From contig NC_067206.1 in NCBI RefSeq assembly GCF_026262505.1, positions 35,665,896 through 35,729,895 of the forward strand: a stretch of DNA of 64,000 nt, read 5' to 3'. The stretch is from Trichomonas vaginalis G3. Its lineage: Eukaryota > Parabasalia > Trichomonadida > Trichomonadidae. Position 1 is the stretch's first letter, and each line of letters begins with the position of its first letter. The notes under the pieces are model-generated. The model saw only the letters and a program-made list of their open reading frames with translations, was not told the DNA's origin and did not search any database. A program made the translations under genes and the position numbers. Below, piece after piece: positions 62,796 to 64,000 of the stretch.

Positions 62796-63614
62796 ACATA
62801 ATCGCCATAATCAAAAAATCTATATACCCAATAAGTAATAAATTTGTCGATATAGATTTTCCATAAAATTAGTTTTTAGTCTGATCTTAAAATAAATTTA
62901 ATTTTTTATAAAAAAAAATCACATTTAAAAGTACCTTTTTAGTAGCTCGAAATCCTGTTGGTGGATTTCGGGCGTACTTCAAAATTAGCTTTTCTTCTAC
63001 ATATGCAAGCTATATTTTAAATATGGGGCAAATCGGATCGGCGAAAGGAGTTTAGTTACCTTTATTTCGGATATAAAATATGAATTTTGATTAAGTTAAT
63101 AGATATAAAATGATGCAATAACAATGTAAATGTCGATGGCAATAGAATTTTCATCAAGATGCTTGTTTTATTCAAGTTTTTTTTTCATTCATTCCGAATC
63201 AATTGCTTAGAGATTGAGGATTTTATGGATTCAATCAATGAATTTAATGTATCTTTTGCACTATTTTTGGTGAACATTCTGTATGGAATAAATTTGAGGA
63301 ATTACATTAAGCAACTGGGTGACAGCTTCGCGACACATACAAAAGTTTTCATTGGTTTATTTTCTTTTACTACAGAACCAAAATTACTACGAGTTATAGA
63401 ATTATTTTAAATTAATGAATGGGATTCCTTTCAAACTAGCAAAAATATAATTCACTCGGCATTGAAAAATCACAGTCATGCAAAGAGATACAATTTCCAT
63501 TTAAAATGAATATTTAATCAATAAAAAAGATACATATAAGAAATAATCCTAATAAGCTTTGAGAACATACATTAGGTACATTTGCCTTAGGAAATTTGTC
63601 TGGATCTTAAGTTT
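62796..63614. other. Intergenic with one hairpin
   Basis: AT-rich host DNA. A hairpin lies near 62945-62982 (CTCGAAATCC / GGATTTCGGG, with AGTAC/GTACT further out). The 83-codon plus frame at 63159-63410 has no family resemblance and was not accepted. Confidence 0.5.
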
Positions 63615-63965
63615 TCATGGATGAGGAATAATAACAACTTTATCTGAGCCATTTATATCTTTATGAGTAGTGGCTATAGCAAAATTTGGCCACTTTTCCT
63701 TAATTTCTTGGAAATTTAATTGAATCCAGTAGATGCAAGTCTTCTTTCTGCGATAATATTCTCGCCCAAACTGAATTCCTAGCTTGTCATTTATTACTAA
63801 AGAAAGATTTTTGACATCATCACTGCTGAATTTATCTCCGAAAAAAGATTTCAACCATTTATAAGCGTCGCAATCTTTGGGCTTAAATCCAGTTCGTTTC
63901 ATGTTCTCCTTAACAGCTTCTTCAAGGGCTTTTTCATTGACATAGTATTTATCAACAGTATTCAT
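63615..63965 (-). CDS. Small helical protein, unknown (116 aa)
   Basis: 116 residues from the ATG at 63965. A helical domain with conserved-looking aromatics (CDAYKWLKSFFGDKFSSDD, LGIQFGREYYRRKKTCIYWI) could be a winged-helix or DNA-binding fold; that is a guess. The Inr just upstream supports expression. There is no signal peptide or membrane span. Confidence 0.7.
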   Translation of the reverse strand: MNTVDKYYVNEKALEEAVKENMKRTGFKPKDCDAYKWLKSFFGDKFSSDDVKNLSLVINDKLGIQFGREYYRRKKTCIYWIQLNFQEIKEKWPNFAIATTHKDINGSDKVVIIPHP

Positions 63966-63971
63966 TTAAAA

Positions 63972-63977
63972 TAATGA
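63972..63977 (-). promoter_or_regulatory. Initiator TCATTA
   Basis: TCATTA on the minus strand, with its A at 63975, ten bases before the ATG at 63965. It is an exact fit to the trichomonad Inr and typical in spacing. Confidence 0.55.
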
Positions 63978-64000
63978 TGTGAAATTCCGTGTAATTCAGT

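Noticed and set aside
63159-63410. 83-codon plus-strand frame
   Set aside because: No family resemblance; composition like the surrounding spacer.

Overview
The window looks like nuclear DNA of a trichomonad parabasalid, most likely Trichomonas vaginalis or a close relative. The reasons are: AT-rich, apparently intronless genes; Inr-like TCA-Y-W starts only 7-10 bases before ATGs; ankyrin proteins with SVGANKEAK and HGANVNEK repeats; a GGAI-type (Pmp-like) surface protein family; an intact mariner; and a full-length Maverick/Polinton. The species call is inference from gene families; no search was run.

Layout. 0-28 kb is mostly ordinary host DNA: a tubulin-tyrosine-ligase-like enzyme (332-1807, -), the NEDD8 E1 subunit UBA3 (2328-3572, -), two tandem broken Pmp-like surface genes (4.2-6.9 kb, +), an ankyrin protein (7063-8127, -), a broken von Willebrand A gene (9.1-10.2 kb, -), an unusual array of about ten hairpins (10.4-11.4 kb), a fragment of unknown family (11.6-12.2 kb), cytosolic HSP70 (13369-15348, -), an ankyrin relic (17.3-17.9 kb), a 2482-residue BEACH protein (18526-25974, +), a secreted thioredoxin-fold protein (26543-27640, +) and a coiled-coil protein (27752-28204, -).

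29-35.5 kb is one host ankyrin gene on the minus strand, split by two transposons: a 1.3-kb mariner with an open transposase frame, and a 3.36-kb hAT-like element. The hAT-like element carries a 32-bp minisatellite and has itself been hit by a 1.1-kb hAT-like MITE. Target-site duplications are readable at all three insertions.

36147-61582 is a Polinton (25.4 kb) with roughly 100-bp inverted ends and a 6-bp target duplication CAAACA. It carries integrase, DNA polymerase B, packaging ATPase, SF3/D5-like helicase, major capsid and other structural genes, a phage-tail-like protein, a Dam-type adenine methyltransferase and an HNH relic. Many core genes are interrupted (on the order of twenty breaks in all), so it is a fossil, while many small accessory genes still look open.

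After a short host stretch there is a second, inverted copy of the 1.1-kb MITE (61673-62787), and then a small host gene (63615-63965, -).

The host genes are unrelated housekeeping or surface genes with no sign of an operon. The strongest unexplained signals are the hairpin array at 10.4-11.4 kb, an 84-bp foldback present twice, a decamer strongly clustered inside the BEACH coding region, and several repeat and promoter arrangements inside the Polinton.
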